From HGM04593 sp045630965 (lineage in GTDB: Bacteria; Bacteroidota; Bacteroidia; Bacteroidales; Bacteroidaceae), in NCBI GenBank assembly GCA_045630965.1, contig JAZQTU010000042.1, forward strand, positions 157,383-221,382: a DNA stretch of 64,000 nucleotides, in the 5' to 3' direction. The notes beneath the pieces were generated by a model, which saw nothing but the letters and a program-made list of their open reading frames with translations, made no database searches and was not told where the DNA came from. A program made the position numbers and the translations under genes. Of this stretch, positions 1 to 9,360 are shown in pieces (the stretch's first letter is position 1; every line of letters begins with the position of its first letter).

Positions 1-1262
1 AATGTCATGCCCGAAACAGGGTTTGAACCTACAATGGCAATGGCGTTGGCTGCTACGGTAGTAAAGAGGAATGAGATTACTGCCACAAGAAGAACTGCAA
101 CAATGCTATGCAACCAGTTTCCCTGCATTACATCGAAAACAAAGAATGCGAGCACCATAAGAAGAGTAAACACAGAACCGAAGATAACCACCTTCATTGA
201 AAGGTCCTTTTCGGTACGCTTTACAGCTGTAGCATCCTTTTTACCGCCCAATTCGCGTGATGCAAGGCCAACAGCACTCTTTATTATGCCCCATGACTTG
301 AATATACCTATAATACCGGCCATTGCTATACCACCGATACCAATGCTCTTGGCATACTCCTTGAAGATGACTTCAGGAGCCATTTCCCCTACTGTTTCTG
401 TTATTGCAGGGTTCCACATGTTAAGCACTGCATCACCAAAAACGAGGTTCATACCGGGTATTATAAGCAACCACACTGCGAGCGAGCCGGCACAGATAAT
501 GGCTGCATACTTGAGACCGATAATACATCCCAAACCAAGCACGGCTGCACCGGTGTTTATCTTCAACACCAATTTTGCCTTGTCGGCAAGCAGTTCACCC
601 CATGAGCAGACGCGTGTTGTCACGTTCTCGTTCCACCAGCCGAATGTAGCAACAATGAAATCGTATATACCGCCAATAACTGCCGCAATGAGCAGAGGCT
701 TTGCCTGGCTACCACCCTTTTCACCAGACACCAGCACCTGTGTACTTGCAGTTGCCTCGGGGAAAGGATATTCACCATGCTTCTCCTTTACAAAATACTT
801 GCGGAAAGGAATAAGGAACAATATTCCAAGTATACCTCCAAGCAACGAACTGATGAACATCTGCATGAAATTCACTGTCATTTCGGGATATTTGCTTTGC
901 AGAATATACAACGCCGGCAAAGTGAATATTGCACCGGCGACAATTACACCTGAACATGCACCGATAGACTGGATAATAACATTCTCACCAAGAGCATTCT
1001 TGCGTTTGGCAAGTGTTGACATACCCACGGCAATGATAGCGATGGGAATGGCAGCTTCAAACACCTGGCCCACCTTAAGACCAAGATAGGCTGCCGCTGC
1101 AGAAAACAGCACTGCCATAGCAATACCCCATGAAACCGACCAGAAGTTCACCTCGGGATAAACCTTGTCGGGGGACATCAATGGGCGGTACTCCTCACCT
1201 TCATTCAATGGACGGAAGGCATTCTCGGGCAAACCCGTAGATTTTTCATTTTCCTGTTTCAT
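1..1262 (-). CDS. OPT-family oligopeptide transporter (3' end cut by the window)
   Basis: Integral inner-membrane protein of the OPT/YSL oligopeptide transporter family; 420 N-terminal residues are present and the C-terminus lies outside the window. After a polar N-terminus (MKQENEKSTGLPENAF) come alternating hydrophobic segments, including WGIAMAVLFSAAAAYLGLKVGQ and a G-rich segment with LGGILGILFLIPFRKYF, followed by EKHGEYPFPEATAS, which resembles the conserved family motif. The last residues read GSNPVSGMT, also typical of the family. The start is the ATG whose complement is at 1260-1262, after an A-rich leader without an obvious Shine-Dalgarno. Family proteins take up di- to oligopeptides or metal chelates by proton coupling; the substrate here cannot be told from sequence. 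It is transcribed away from trmN6. Confidence 0.88.
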   Translation of the reverse strand, partial: MKQENEKSTGLPENAFRPLNEGEEYRPLMSPDKVYPEVNFWSVSWGIAMAVLFSAAAAYLGLKVGQVFEAAIPIAIIAVGMSTLAKRKNALGENVIIQSIGACSGVIVAGAIFTLPALYILQSKYPEMTVNFMQMFISSLLGGILGILFLIPFRKYFVKEKHGEYPFPEATASTQVLVSGEKGGSQAKPLLIAAVIGGIYDFIVATFGWWNENVTTRVCSWGELLADKAKLVLKINTGAAVLGLGCIIGLKYAAIICAGSLAVWLLIIPGMNLVFGDAVLNMWNPAITETVGEMAPEVIFKEYAKSIGIGGIAMAGIIGIFKSWGIIKSAVGLASRELGGKKDATAVKRTEKDLSMKVVIFGSVFTLLMVLAFFVFDVMQGNWLHSIVAVLLVAVISFLFTTVAANAIAIVGSNPVSGMT

Positions 1263-1296
1263 TATTATTTAATTTTATGTTAATTGCATCATTTTG

Positions 1297-1434
1297 CAAA
1301 AATAGTAACAAACGAGCGAGAAACATAAAGTTTACTTTAATGTTTTTCACAGCGAGTGCAGTAAATTTTCGAGATTTAACTCAAAAATAGCAACAAACGA
1401 GCGAGAAACATAAAGTTTACTTTAATGTTTTTCA
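1297..1434. repeat. 53-bp direct repeat, two copies, with internal hairpin
   Basis: Copies at 1297-1349 and 1382-1434 differ at one base (t/c at the ninth repeat position after the A-run). Each contains aacgagcgag, then a palindromic core (aaacataaagt/actttaatgttt), and the first continues into cacagcgagtg. The same skeleton (cgagcga, hairpin core with gtttact, cacagcgagtg) recurs at 23.75-23.93 kb, so this is a dispersed intergenic family. Confidence 0.8.
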
Positions 1435-1990
1435 AATAGGATTAAAAATAATAATGTAAATCAAGGAAGTTTAGTGCGGTTTTCCACCAGTATTGGTAAT
1501 TCCAAAAGAGGAACCGGCACCGATGAAATCACAGCAAACAACCGATAAAACAGAGGGTAAGAATGGGGATTGTTTGAGCGTTTGTGCCATACGATGCTGT
1601 TTATGCGTGAAGCGAGTTGCCCCATTCCCTATGTTTTAGCGAATAGTTGTTTGTGAATAGTAACAGCCGACTGAATTATGTTGCTTGCAACTCATGAGCC
1701 AAGGCTGTTACGACTGATTTTTACGAGTGCCGGGGCTTTTCGTTCTTTTGGCTGCCAAAAGAACAATAAAGAAAGACTTGAAGCAGAATACATGTCAATG
1801 TATTAAGGTTAAAAACCACCACACAATACAAAAGGATAGGCGAACCCAACCCCTACAATTGACTTAAAATTCCTAAGCGCAATAAGAAAGTGATGTTTGC
1901 CTGCTGCGATTTTTCAAATACTCGCTGTAAAATATTAAAGTAAATCTCATATTTCACTAGCTTAATTACAAAATTATAATCACACAATTG

Positions 1991-2022
1991 TTTGCCCATT
2001 TACTACATTTGGAATAATTTTG
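1991..2022 (+). promoter_or_regulatory. Bacteroidetes-type promoter of trmN6
   Basis: TTTG at 1991-1994, a 20-bp spacer, and TAATTTTG at 2015-2022 match the TTTG-N19-21-TAnnTTTG promoter consensus of the phylum. The expected transcription start near 2028 leaves a leader of about 15 nt before the ATG at 2044. Confidence 0.7.
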
Positions 2023-2043
2023 CAATGTTAAAAAAAGCAACTG

Positions 2044-2754
2044 ATGCCAAACAACTATTTTCAATTCAAACAATTCACAATAGTGCAGGACGGATGCGCC
2101 ATGAAGGTAGGAACAGACGGTTGCCTGCTTGGAGGATGGTTTGACTGCTCAAACAGCAAAAACATTCTTGATATAGGTTGCGGTAGCGGACTTATATCCA
2201 TAATGGCAGCACAACGTTGCAATGCTCAAGTCACAGGAATTGAAATAGACAGAAACGCAAGCATGCAGGCATTGGAAAATGTAAAGAATTCTCCATGGGC
2301 CGAACGCATTGAAATCATCAATTGCGACTTCTTGAAATACAATACCGACAGAAAGTTCGATACAATTGTATGCAACCCACCCTACTTTGTAAACAGCCTT
2401 AAATGTGACAAGCAGTCACGCACTCTTGCACGTCACAGCGACAGCCTCAGCAGCAACGACTTTTTTGCAAAATGCGCCGAGGTATCAACACCCACTACAG
2501 TAGTTGCCATAATAATCCCTTGCGACATTGCTAGCGAATGGCAATCATCGGCAAAAGAGAACGGTTTTTGCATCAAGCGCATAACATACATAAAGACAAC
2601 TCCGGCAAAGGCTCCCAAAAGAGTATTGATAGAATTTACACGCGACAACGGAACCATTCCGCTTGAGAGTACTCTTATCTTTGAAAACGGTCGCGGAGAA
2701 TACAGCGAAGAGACAAAAGAGATTCTGCGCGACTTCTATCTGAAGATAGAATAG
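2044..2754 (+). CDS. trmN6: tRNA1(Val) (adenine-37-N6)-methyltransferase
   Basis: SAM-dependent methyltransferase of the YfiC/TrmN6 family, which makes m6A37 in tRNA-Val. The N-terminal block FKQFTIVQDGCAMKVGTDG is the family signature. The SAM-binding motif I is DIGCGSGLISI (about residue 44) and the catalytic motif IV is NPPYF (about residue 116), the form used by N6-adenine methyltransferases. Length 236 residues is normal. The gene stands alone, with its own promoter just upstream and a hairpin downstream, convergent with the VanZ-like gene. Confidence 0.92.
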   Translation: MPNNYFQFKQFTIVQDGCAMKVGTDGCLLGGWFDCSNSKNILDIGCGSGLISIMAAQRCNAQVTGIEIDRNASMQALENVKNSPWAERIEIINCDFLKYNTDRKFDTIVCNPPYFVNSLKCDKQSRTLARHSDSLSSNDFFAKCAEVSTPTTVVAIIIPCDIASEWQSSAKENGFCIKRITYIKTTPAKAPKRVLIEFTRDNGTIPLESTLIFENGRGEYSEETKEILRDFYLKIE

Positions 2755-2770
2755 CACACCACACATCCAA

Positions 2771-2897
2771 TGTCACCCTGAACGCAGTCGAAGGGTCTCT
2801 ACGACAGAATAACATCACAACTGCTTACAATAATTTACTAAAAAATATGTCACAGTAGGCTTTGCGCCTACTGTGACATATCTCGCTCAAAATGACA
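2771..2897. repeat. Palindromic MITE/REP-like element (tgtcaccctga ends)
   Basis: The left end reads tgtcaccctgaacgcagtcg and the right end tcaaaatgaca, an imperfect inverted match (8 of 11). A similar unit with better ends lies at 19514-19588. It encloses the 16-bp-stem hairpin at 2845-2881. It is short, non-coding and lies between two convergent genes. Confidence 0.45.
2845..2881 (-). terminator. Hairpin terminator of the VanZ-like gene
   Basis: A perfect 16-bp stem (2845-2860/2866-2881) with loop tttgc. On the - strand it is followed by TTTTT (complement of 2841-2845), so it suits the - strand gene; it may also stop trmN6 transcripts. Confidence 0.8.
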
Positions 2898-2922
2898 GCG
2901 ACATGAGTTTGAACTACATATA

Positions 2923-3363
2923 TCAACTATTCTGTTTCTTCCCACGTCTGTTAAGGAGACCGTATCTTTTCATAAAAGGCTCAAGTAGAAACACTCCAAA
3001 GAGCAGTGCACAAATAACGCCCAAGGAGTTGAATAAAAAATCACCCCAATCACCGCCACGGTGTTCTGTCAGCCACTCCTGCATTATCTCCACCGCTCCA
3101 CTGAAGAGAATTGGAGCAACAATTGCACCCAAAGAGATTCTCTTGACACTTAGCCTGGCATGAGTCAACAGATACTCTACCCAAAGAACGGAGCAAAAGC
3201 CGAAATACATAATAAAATGGGCAAGTTTGTCAATATTCTTCACTTTTTCAAGAGACACTGAAGGTGGCCTGAAAAATGAGAGATAAAGTATCACAGCCAA
3301 CACCAATAGTGATAACCTATATCTCCTGAATATTATGCTGATATCTCTGATCATAAATTCCAT
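2923..3363 (-). CDS. VanZ-like membrane protein
   Basis: A 146-residue protein with about four hydrophobic segments (LSLLVLAVILYLSFF near residue 18, LAHFIMYFGFCSVLWVEYLL near 46, LGAIVAPILFSGAVEIMQEW near 78, LFNSLGVICALLFGVFLL near 108). The pattern D-K-x-x-HF-x-M-Y-x-x-F, then E-x-x-Q, then D-x-x-x-N-x-x-G is that of the VanZ-like/phosphotransbutyrylase-like family (PF04892). The family owes its name to teicoplanin resistance, but chromosomal members like this one have no established function. An internal ATG nine bases downstream is an alternative start. Confidence 0.75.
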   Translation of the reverse strand: MEFMIRDISIIFRRYRLSLLVLAVILYLSFFRPPSVSLEKVKNIDKLAHFIMYFGFCSVLWVEYLLTHARLSVKRISLGAIVAPILFSGAVEIMQEWLTEHRGGDWGDFLFNSLGVICALLFGVFLLEPFMKRYGLLNRRGKKQNS

Positions 3364-3438
3364 TTATATTGCAAAACCGATTATTGCAAGTAAAGTTCAA
3401 AAGGAGTACTTAACAATTCACGTTACAGGAGAAAAATG

Positions 3439-4392
3439 TCAAACAAGACCGGCTACTGCATCAAAGAACTGTTTGTGGAGAGGCATCGGCTCGCACATTC
3501 CGTCCCAGCCCGGCCGGGCAAGGACAGTCAGTCCTTCGGGAACAATTTCCACCTCAAGTTCAGCATCCATTATATACGGTTCTCCGTCGTAATGCACCGG
3601 ACCGGCAGAACTGCGTTTTATTGTAAGCTTACGCGTTGAAAAGGTTACAACACGGTCATTTTTGTCAAGTTTATTTGAAAAAAGTTGTGCTATCACAAGC
3701 GGAGCTTCAACCGGCATGAACGGTTCCATTATAGAGACACTCAACAACCCGTCGCGCATTGAAGCGTAAGGTGTTATATAGGCATTATTGCCATACTGCG
3801 ATGCGTTGCCGCATGCTATAAGAAACGCCTTGTATACGTTGTTGACAGAATCGGCAATAACCTCATATATTTCGGGCTCATACTTGACCCAATCGACAAG
3901 CGTCTTTTGTACATAGCTTGCCAACCCTCTATGAGAGCCCTTGGCAAAATCATTGCTCACAAGTGCATCGAAGCCGACGCCACAGGCACAAAAGAAGGGT
4001 TTGCCATTCAACTTGCCGTAATCTACGGTTGTAGGTTCTGCGTTGTTGATGAAATCAATGGATCTCTTTATATCGACAGGAATTCCGATATGCCTCGCAA
4101 AACCATTTCCCGAACCGCAGGGTATTATACCAAGTGCGGTATCGGTATGTACAAGGCTGCGCGCAACTTCGTTCACTGTGCCGTCACCACCAACAGCAAC
4201 AACAACATTGAAGCCATCTTTCACAGCCGAGGCAGCAATCTCCGACGCATGACCGGCATGTTCGGTTTTTTCAATATGCAACTCATATTTATTGTGGTCA
4301 ATATATTTTTCAATCATGCCTGGCAAATTTTTCTTGCCATGCACGCCCGAGTTGGGATTGATCACAAATAATATTTTACCTCTTTCGATCAT
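3439..4392 (-). CDS. Diacylglycerol-kinase-family lipid kinase (YegS/BmrU-like)
   Basis: Cytosolic or peripheral lipid kinase of the DAGK catalytic-domain family. The N-terminal domain has the nucleotide-binding motifs NPNSGVHGKK (about residue 11) and VAVGGDGTVNEVA (about 65) followed by PCGSGNGFARHIGIP (about 92). The C-terminal beta-sandwich domain ends with the typical YDGEPY motif. The substrate may be diacylglycerol, another lipid or a sphingoid base, which Bacteroidales can make. The longer start at 4416 is rejected because a TAGCTTTG promoter box would put the RNA start inside it; the ATG at 4392 has AAAAAGG about 10 nt upstream. Confidence 0.87.
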   Translation of the reverse strand: MIERGKILFVINPNSGVHGKKNLPGMIEKYIDHNKYELHIEKTEHAGHASEIAASAVKDGFNVVVAVGGDGTVNEVARSLVHTDTALGIIPCGSGNGFARHIGIPVDIKRSIDFINNAEPTTVDYGKLNGKPFFCACGVGFDALVSNDFAKGSHRGLASYVQKTLVDWVKYEPEIYEVIADSVNNVYKAFLIACGNASQYGNNAYITPYASMRDGLLSVSIMEPFMPVEAPLVIAQLFSNKLDKNDRVVTFSTRKLTIKRSSAGPVHYDGEPYIMDAELEVEIVPEGLTVLARPGWDGMCEPMPLHKQFFDAVAGLV

Positions 4393-4528
4393 AGTATGCC
4401 TTTTTTTGCGTTGCAAAGCTAACCATAATTACCGGAAAGTAAAAACCTTAAAGAGAAATATCGCGCCATGCAACTATATATATAATATTAATTATATTAA
4501 AAAGTTTCAGTAAGTCGCCAAAAATGAA

Positions 4529-4536
4529 TATCTTTG
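4529..4536 (+). promoter_or_regulatory. -7 box of the lon promoter
   Basis: TATCTTTG fits TAnnTTTG, with TTTC 20 bp upstream at 4505-4508 in the place of the -33 TTTG. The expected start near 4542 gives a leader of about 95 nt. Confidence 0.65.
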
Positions 4537-4635
4537 CATTTCGTAAAAAAAACGCCGACAAAAGAACGGCAAATAAATGAGAGTATTCTCAACAGAATTC
4601 AAAATAAACAATAACAAAAAGAGAATAAAATATTT

Positions 4636-7065
4636 ATGGAAGACGACAACTTCAACGAGAGTGGCTTTTCGCTTATTGCCGATTTCAATGAGAACGGCGA
4701 ACAAAGCCCACGCTATACAAATATCGAAAGCAAATTGCCTATATTGCCACTACGCAACATGCTGTTGTTTCCAAGCACAGTTCTGCCGGTTTCTATAGGA
4801 AGAGAGTCTTCGCTCAAACTCATAAAGGACCTTGAGAAGAACAGAGGTTGCATGGGTGTGTTCTGCCAGAAAGACCCGGCAACAGAAAAACCGAAATTCG
4901 ATGACCTTCACGAAATCGGTACAGTGGCAAAGATTATCAAAGTTTTCAACCTGCCCGACAACTCCACTACTGTCATCCTGCAGGGATTCCAGAGAATAAG
5001 ACTGAAGGATATACATCGCTTCTCGCCATACTTGAAGGGTACTGTAGAAGATGCTCCCGAAGTTGACCATCCTCTTGACGAAGAGTATGAAAGCCTCATC
5101 AAGAGCTGCAAAAGCGCTGCAAAGAAACTGTTCAAGCGCTACGATTCTCACGGCGAAGCCTCGTTTGCAATAAACAACATCAGCGACACTGCTACACTGA
5201 TAAATTTCCTATGTGCAAACATCAAAATTCACCACGACGAGAAGCTTGTATTGCTCAACGAGAGTTCTATCAAGGAGAGAGCATTCCACCTGATGACAAT
5301 ACTCGACAGGGAATTGCAACTGTCCGAACTTAGCGATAAGATAAGAAGCAAGACCCATAAAGACCTTGACCAGCAGCAGCGTGAATATTACCTTCAGCAG
5401 CAGATAAAGAACATACAGGAGGAATTGGGAGGCAACGTTCAGGACCAGGATGCCAAAGAACTGCGCGACAAAGCAGACAAGAAGATGTGGTCACGCGAAA
5501 CTGATGAACTGTTCAACAGGGAACTGTCAAAATTGAGCCGTATAAATCCACAGTCACCCGACTACCATGTACAGCTAAACTACCTGCAGATGTTTGTCAG
5601 CTTGCCTTGGGGCGAATATACAAGCGACAATCTTGACATGGAGAATGCACGCAAGGTACTCGACCGCGACCACTACGGACTGGACAAGGTCAAGGAGAGA
5701 ATTCTCGAACACCTCGCTGTAATAAAGATGCGTGGTGACCTCAAATCACCTATCATATGTCTTTACGGCCCTCCGGGAGTAGGAAAGACTTCGCTTGGCA
5801 AATCAATTGCCGATGCTTTGAAACGCAAATATGTGCGTATGTCACTTGGTGGTATACATGATGAATCGGAGATACGAGGACATCGCAAGACATACATTGG
5901 CGCAATGCCGGGACGTATACTCAAGAACCTTGCAAAGGCAGGAACAGACAACCCTGTATTCATTCTCGATGAGATAGACAAGGTTGGTCAAGCATCAATG
6001 CACGGTGACCCTTCATCGGCACTTCTTGAGGTACTTGACCCGGAACAGAACAGTGCTTTCCATGACAATTTCCTTGATTTCGACTACGATCTCTCAAAGG
6101 TAATGTTCATTGCTACAGCCAATAACCTTGCAAACATTCCGGCACCGTTGCTTGACCGTATGGAATTGATAGAAGTCAGCGGATACCTCACCGAAGAGAA
6201 GATTGAAATAGCAAAACGTCACCTTGTTCCAAAGGAAAAGATCGCCAACGGTATAAGCGGCGAGAAGGTTACCATAAGCAAGGCTGCTATAGAAGCCATT
6301 ATCGAGAACTATACCCGTGAGTCGGGCGTCAGAACTCTGGAAAAGAAGATTGGAAAAATATTCCGTCGTCTGGCATGCCGCATTGCCACAAACGGCAACA
6401 TTGGACTTACAACAGTGAAACCGGCTGACCTTAACGAGTTGCTTGGTGTAAAAGAGTTCTCACGCGACAAATACCAGGGCAATGAGTACGCCGGTGTTGT
6501 CACAGGATTGGCATGGACTGCCGTAGGTGGAGAAATTCTCTTCATAGAGACAAGCCTCAGCCGCGGCAAAGGCGAAAAGCTCACTTTGACCGGAAACCTC
6601 GGCGATGTCATGAAGGAATCAGCTGTTCTTGCACTTGAATACATAAAGTCACATGCAGCAGAACTGGATATTCCTTATGAGATATTCGACAAATGGAATA
6701 TACACCTGCACGTCCCGGAAGGAGCTATTCCAAAGGACGGTCCTTCGGCTGGTATAACAATGGCGACTGCACTCGCTTCGGCATTGACACAGCGCAAGGT
6801 CAAGGAGAACATAGCCATGACCGGAGAGATAACACTTCGCGGAAAGGTATTGCCTGTAGGTGGTATAAAAGAGAAGATTCTTGCTGCGAAACGTGCCGGA
6901 ATAACTGAGATAATCATATGCCATGAGAACAGACGCAACATTGAAGCTATTCCCGAAATGTATATCAAGGGACTGACCTTCCATTATGTCAGCGATGTAA
7001 AGGAGGTTATTGATATTGCGCTTCTCAAGGAGAAAGTTAAGAACCCGTTAAACTTAATTGCATAA
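4636..7065 (+). CDS. lon: ATP-dependent protease La (Lon)
   Basis: Cytosolic AAA+ serine protease that degrades misfolded and regulatory proteins. Domain order is complete: N-terminal substrate-binding domain beginning with PILPLRNMLLFP (about residue 35), coiled-coil linker with QQREYYLQQQIKNIQEELG (about 246), Walker A GPPGVGKTS (about 378), Walker B VFILDEIDKVG, and the protease domain with Ser704 in PKDGPSAG and Lys747 in GGIKEKILAAKRAG. The 43-residue Ser-Lys distance equals that of the E. coli dyad. At 809 residues it is normal for the phylum. tgt follows after 3 bp, so lon heads an operon with tgt and probably the permease. Confidence 0.97.
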   Translation: MEDDNFNESGFSLIADFNENGEQSPRYTNIESKLPILPLRNMLLFPSTVLPVSIGRESSLKLIKDLEKNRGCMGVFCQKDPATEKPKFDDLHEIGTVAKIIKVFNLPDNSTTVILQGFQRIRLKDIHRFSPYLKGTVEDAPEVDHPLDEEYESLIKSCKSAAKKLFKRYDSHGEASFAINNISDTATLINFLCANIKIHHDEKLVLLNESSIKERAFHLMTILDRELQLSELSDKIRSKTHKDLDQQQREYYLQQQIKNIQEELGGNVQDQDAKELRDKADKKMWSRETDELFNRELSKLSRINPQSPDYHVQLNYLQMFVSLPWGEYTSDNLDMENARKVLDRDHYGLDKVKERILEHLAVIKMRGDLKSPIICLYGPPGVGKTSLGKSIADALKRKYVRMSLGGIHDESEIRGHRKTYIGAMPGRILKNLAKAGTDNPVFILDEIDKVGQASMHGDPSSALLEVLDPEQNSAFHDNFLDFDYDLSKVMFIATANNLANIPAPLLDRMELIEVSGYLTEEKIEIAKRHLVPKEKIANGISGEKVTISKAAIEAIIENYTRESGVRTLEKKIGKIFRRLACRIATNGNIGLTTVKPADLNELLGVKEFSRDKYQGNEYAGVVTGLAWTAVGGEILFIETSLSRGKGEKLTLTGNLGDVMKESAVLALEYIKSHAAELDIPYEIFDKWNIHLHVPEGAIPKDGPSAGITMATALASALTQRKVKENIAMTGEITLRGKVLPVGGIKEKILAAKRAGITEIIICHENRRNIEAIPEMYIKGLTFHYVSDVKEVIDIALLKEKVKNPLNLIA

Positions 7066-7068
7066 ACC

Positions 7069-8199
7069 ATGGAATTCAAGTTATTGCATACCGACAGCGG
7101 AAGCAAGGCACGCGCAGGAGTTCTAACCACAGACCATGGTGAGATAATGACACCGATATTCATGCCTGTAGGAACTGTAGGGTCGGTGAAAGGCGTGCAG
7201 ATACCACATCTGAAAAATGACATTAAGGCACAGATTATTCTGGGAAACACATATCATTTGTATCTCCGCCCCGGGCTTCAGATACTTGAGAATGCAGGTG
7301 GATTGCATAAGTTCAACGCATGGGACCGTCCTATTCTTACTGACAGCGGCGGTTTTCAGGTATTCTCCCTCAAGGATATAAGAAAGATGAATGAGGAGGG
7401 TGTAGAATTCCGCTCACACATCGACGGTTCAAAACACTTTTTCTCTCCCGAGAGAGTAATGGATATCGAACGAAGCATCGGTGCTGACATAATCATGGCA
7501 TTTGACGAATGTACTCCTGGTACAGCCGACTATGAATATGCAAAGAAGTCAATGGAACGCACACACCGCTGGCTCGACCGATGCATTAACAGATTGTCGG
7601 AGACTGAACCGATGTACGGATACGAGCAGCAGCTGTTCCCTATTGTACAAGGATGCGTATACCCTGACCTGCGACGCCGTTCGGCAGAATACATTGCATC
7701 GAAAGGTGCTGCAGGAAATGCCATTGGTGGCCTTGCTGTAGGTGAACCGGCTGAAAAGATGTATGAGATGATTGAGGTTGTAAACGAGATTCTGCCAACC
7801 GACAAACCACGTTACCTCATGGGAGTGGGAACACCGGCAAACATTCTTGAGGCAATAGAGCGCGGTGTCGACATGTTCGACTGTGTTATGCCTACACGCA
7901 ACGGACGAAATGCGATGCTCTTCACCAAACACGGCATAATGAACATGCGCAACGAAAAGTGGAAGAACGACTACTCCCCTATCGAAGAAGACGGTGCATC
8001 ATTCGTAGATACCCTTTACAGCAAGGCGTATCTGCGTCACTTGTTCGTAGCACAGGAGCTGTTGGCGTTGGAGATTGCATCAATACATAACCTTGCATTC
8101 TACGTATGGCTCACTCAGGAAGCACGCAAGCATATTCTCATGGACGATTATGCAAGCTGGAAACGCCACATGCTTCAGGAGGTGACACGCCGACTCTGA
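7069..8199 (+). CDS. tgt: Queuine/preQ1 tRNA-guanine transglycosylase
   Basis: Exchanges G34 of GUN-anticodon tRNAs for preQ1 in queuosine synthesis. It shows the TIM-barrel signatures GNTYHLYLRPG, LTDSGGFQVFSL (catalytic Asp92), FDECTP and GGLAVGEP, plus FDCVMPTRNGRN with the second key Asp. The C-terminal zinc site is altered: bacterial Tgt usually has C-x-C-x2-C followed by YLRHL, but here residues 301-325 read SPIEEDGASFVDTLYSKAYL, with none of the three cysteines. I believe this is a phylum-wide variant rather than a defect, because everything else is intact. 376 residues; 3 bp after lon. Confidence 0.95.
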   Translation: MEFKLLHTDSGSKARAGVLTTDHGEIMTPIFMPVGTVGSVKGVQIPHLKNDIKAQIILGNTYHLYLRPGLQILENAGGLHKFNAWDRPILTDSGGFQVFSLKDIRKMNEEGVEFRSHIDGSKHFFSPERVMDIERSIGADIIMAFDECTPGTADYEYAKKSMERTHRWLDRCINRLSETEPMYGYEQQLFPIVQGCVYPDLRRRSAEYIASKGAAGNAIGGLAVGEPAEKMYEMIEVVNEILPTDKPRYLMGVGTPANILEAIERGVDMFDCVMPTRNGRNAMLFTKHGIMNMRNEKWKNDYSPIEEDGASFVDTLYSKAYLRHLFVAQELLALEIASIHNLAFYVWLTQEARKHILMDDYASWKRHMLQEVTRRL

Positions 8200-8251
8200 T
8201 TTATATATACACCGAAAGCTAATACAAAGAGAGACACAAAGAACTTTTGCA

Positions 8252-9355
8252 ATGAAGTGGGTTGAGTTTTTTAGATTGAAACGCCTTGACTGGTACATTA
8301 TAAAGAAATTCCTGGGAACATACTTCTTTTCCCTGGCTCTTATCATTGTCATCATTCTGGTTTTCGACTACAATGAAAAAATCGACAAGTTCGTTACATC
8401 CAATGCCACGACACATGAAATAATATTTGACTATTTCATTAACATTGCGCCGTACTATGCCAACACCTTCAGCGCTCTGTTTGTATTCATTTCCGTTATA
8501 TACTTTACATCGAAACTTGCCGAGAATTCCGAAATCATCGCCATGCTGGCTGCAGGTGTCAGTTTCAGAAGACTCGTCAAGCCCTATCTCTTCTCTGCTA
8601 CATTCATCGCAATATTGAGCTATGCACTCAGCGCATATATCATTCCCAACGGCAATGCCACCAGGCTTGCATTTGAACAGCGATACAACAATGTAAAAAA
8701 AGTGGAATCGGGAAGCAATGTCCAGCTTAAGATTGACGAGAACACTATAGCCTTCATTGAGCGCTACGAGAACCGCAACCACATGGGCTGGCGTTTCATG
8801 CTCGACAGGTTCGAGAACAAGAAACTCGTCTCGCACATGGAGGCTGCTACAATTACATACAACCCCGACAAGCCACATACATGGACCGCGCGTCGCTGGC
8901 TCATAAGGGAGCTGAAAGATGACAAGGAGATAATCAGGGAGAGCAGGCGCGAACCCCTTGACACTGTTTTACCCTTTGAGCCTGCCGATTTCCTCATTTC
9001 GGCCGGAGAGGAGGAGACAATGACCAGCCCCGAGTTGAGTGTATACATAGACAAACAGCAGGCACGAGGAATTGCCAACATACGAGGTTTCGAGATTGAA
9101 TACCACAAACGTATTGCAATGTCATTCGCTTCGTTCATAATGACAGTCATCGGTGTCTCTTTGTCATCGCGCAAGCGAAAAGGCGGAATGGGATTGTCAT
9201 TGGGAATTGGATTGGGACTCAGTTTCTCATACATTCTGTTCCAGACAGTATCATCGGCATTTGCCGACCACATGCCGGTAGCATTGGCTGTCTGGCTACC
9301 TAATATTATATATGCGATATTGGCAATTGTACTCTATCGAAAAGCACCAAGATAA
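8252..9355 (+). CDS. LptF/LptG-family permease
   Basis: Inner-membrane component of the LPS export ABC system (YjgP/YjgQ family). One transmembrane segment lies near residues 21-40 (TYFFSLALIIVIILVF), two more by about residue 130, then a long periplasmic domain of roughly 170 residues, then three C-terminal segments (MSFASFIMTVIGVSLSSR, GLSLGIGLGLSFSYILFQ, MPVALAVWLPNIIYAILAIVLY). That is the family topology. LptG-like gene following tgt is a common arrangement in Bacteroidetes. Whether it acts as LptF or LptG cannot be decided; the paired permease is not in the window. Confidence 0.88.
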   Translation: MKWVEFFRLKRLDWYIIKKFLGTYFFSLALIIVIILVFDYNEKIDKFVTSNATTHEIIFDYFINIAPYYANTFSALFVFISVIYFTSKLAENSEIIAMLAAGVSFRRLVKPYLFSATFIAILSYALSAYIIPNGNATRLAFEQRYNNVKKVESGSNVQLKIDENTIAFIERYENRNHMGWRFMLDRFENKKLVSHMEAATITYNPDKPHTWTARRWLIRELKDDKEIIRESRREPLDTVLPFEPADFLISAGEEETMTSPELSVYIDKQQARGIANIRGFEIEYHKRIAMSFASFIMTVIGVSLSSRKRKGGMGLSLGIGLGLSFSYILFQTVSSAFADHMPVALAVWLPNIIYAILAIVLYRKAPR

Positions 9356-9360
9356 AAAAG

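Larger units (their letters stand above)
1263..2043. other. Gene-free stretch with repeats and inverted repeats
   Basis: I find no convincing coding region here. It holds a 53-bp direct repeat (1297-1349 and 1382-1434), a 9-bp inverted repeat gtaacagcc/ggctgttac at 1660-1668 and 1703-1711, and a perfect 11-bp inverted repeat around position 1753 (1742-1752/1754-1764). The right end carries the trmN6 promoter. The stretch could be a degenerate mobile element or contain a small RNA; neither can be shown from sequence alone. Confidence 0.6.

Noticed and set aside
7..1089. 360-codon + strand reading frame
   Set aside because: Shadow of the OPT transporter on the - strand; composition fits an antisense translation and it has no recognizable motifs.
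4393..4416. Longer start of the lipid kinase
   Set aside because: A TAGCTTTG box directly upstream would place the RNA start within these codons, and the downstream ATG has a better ribosome site.
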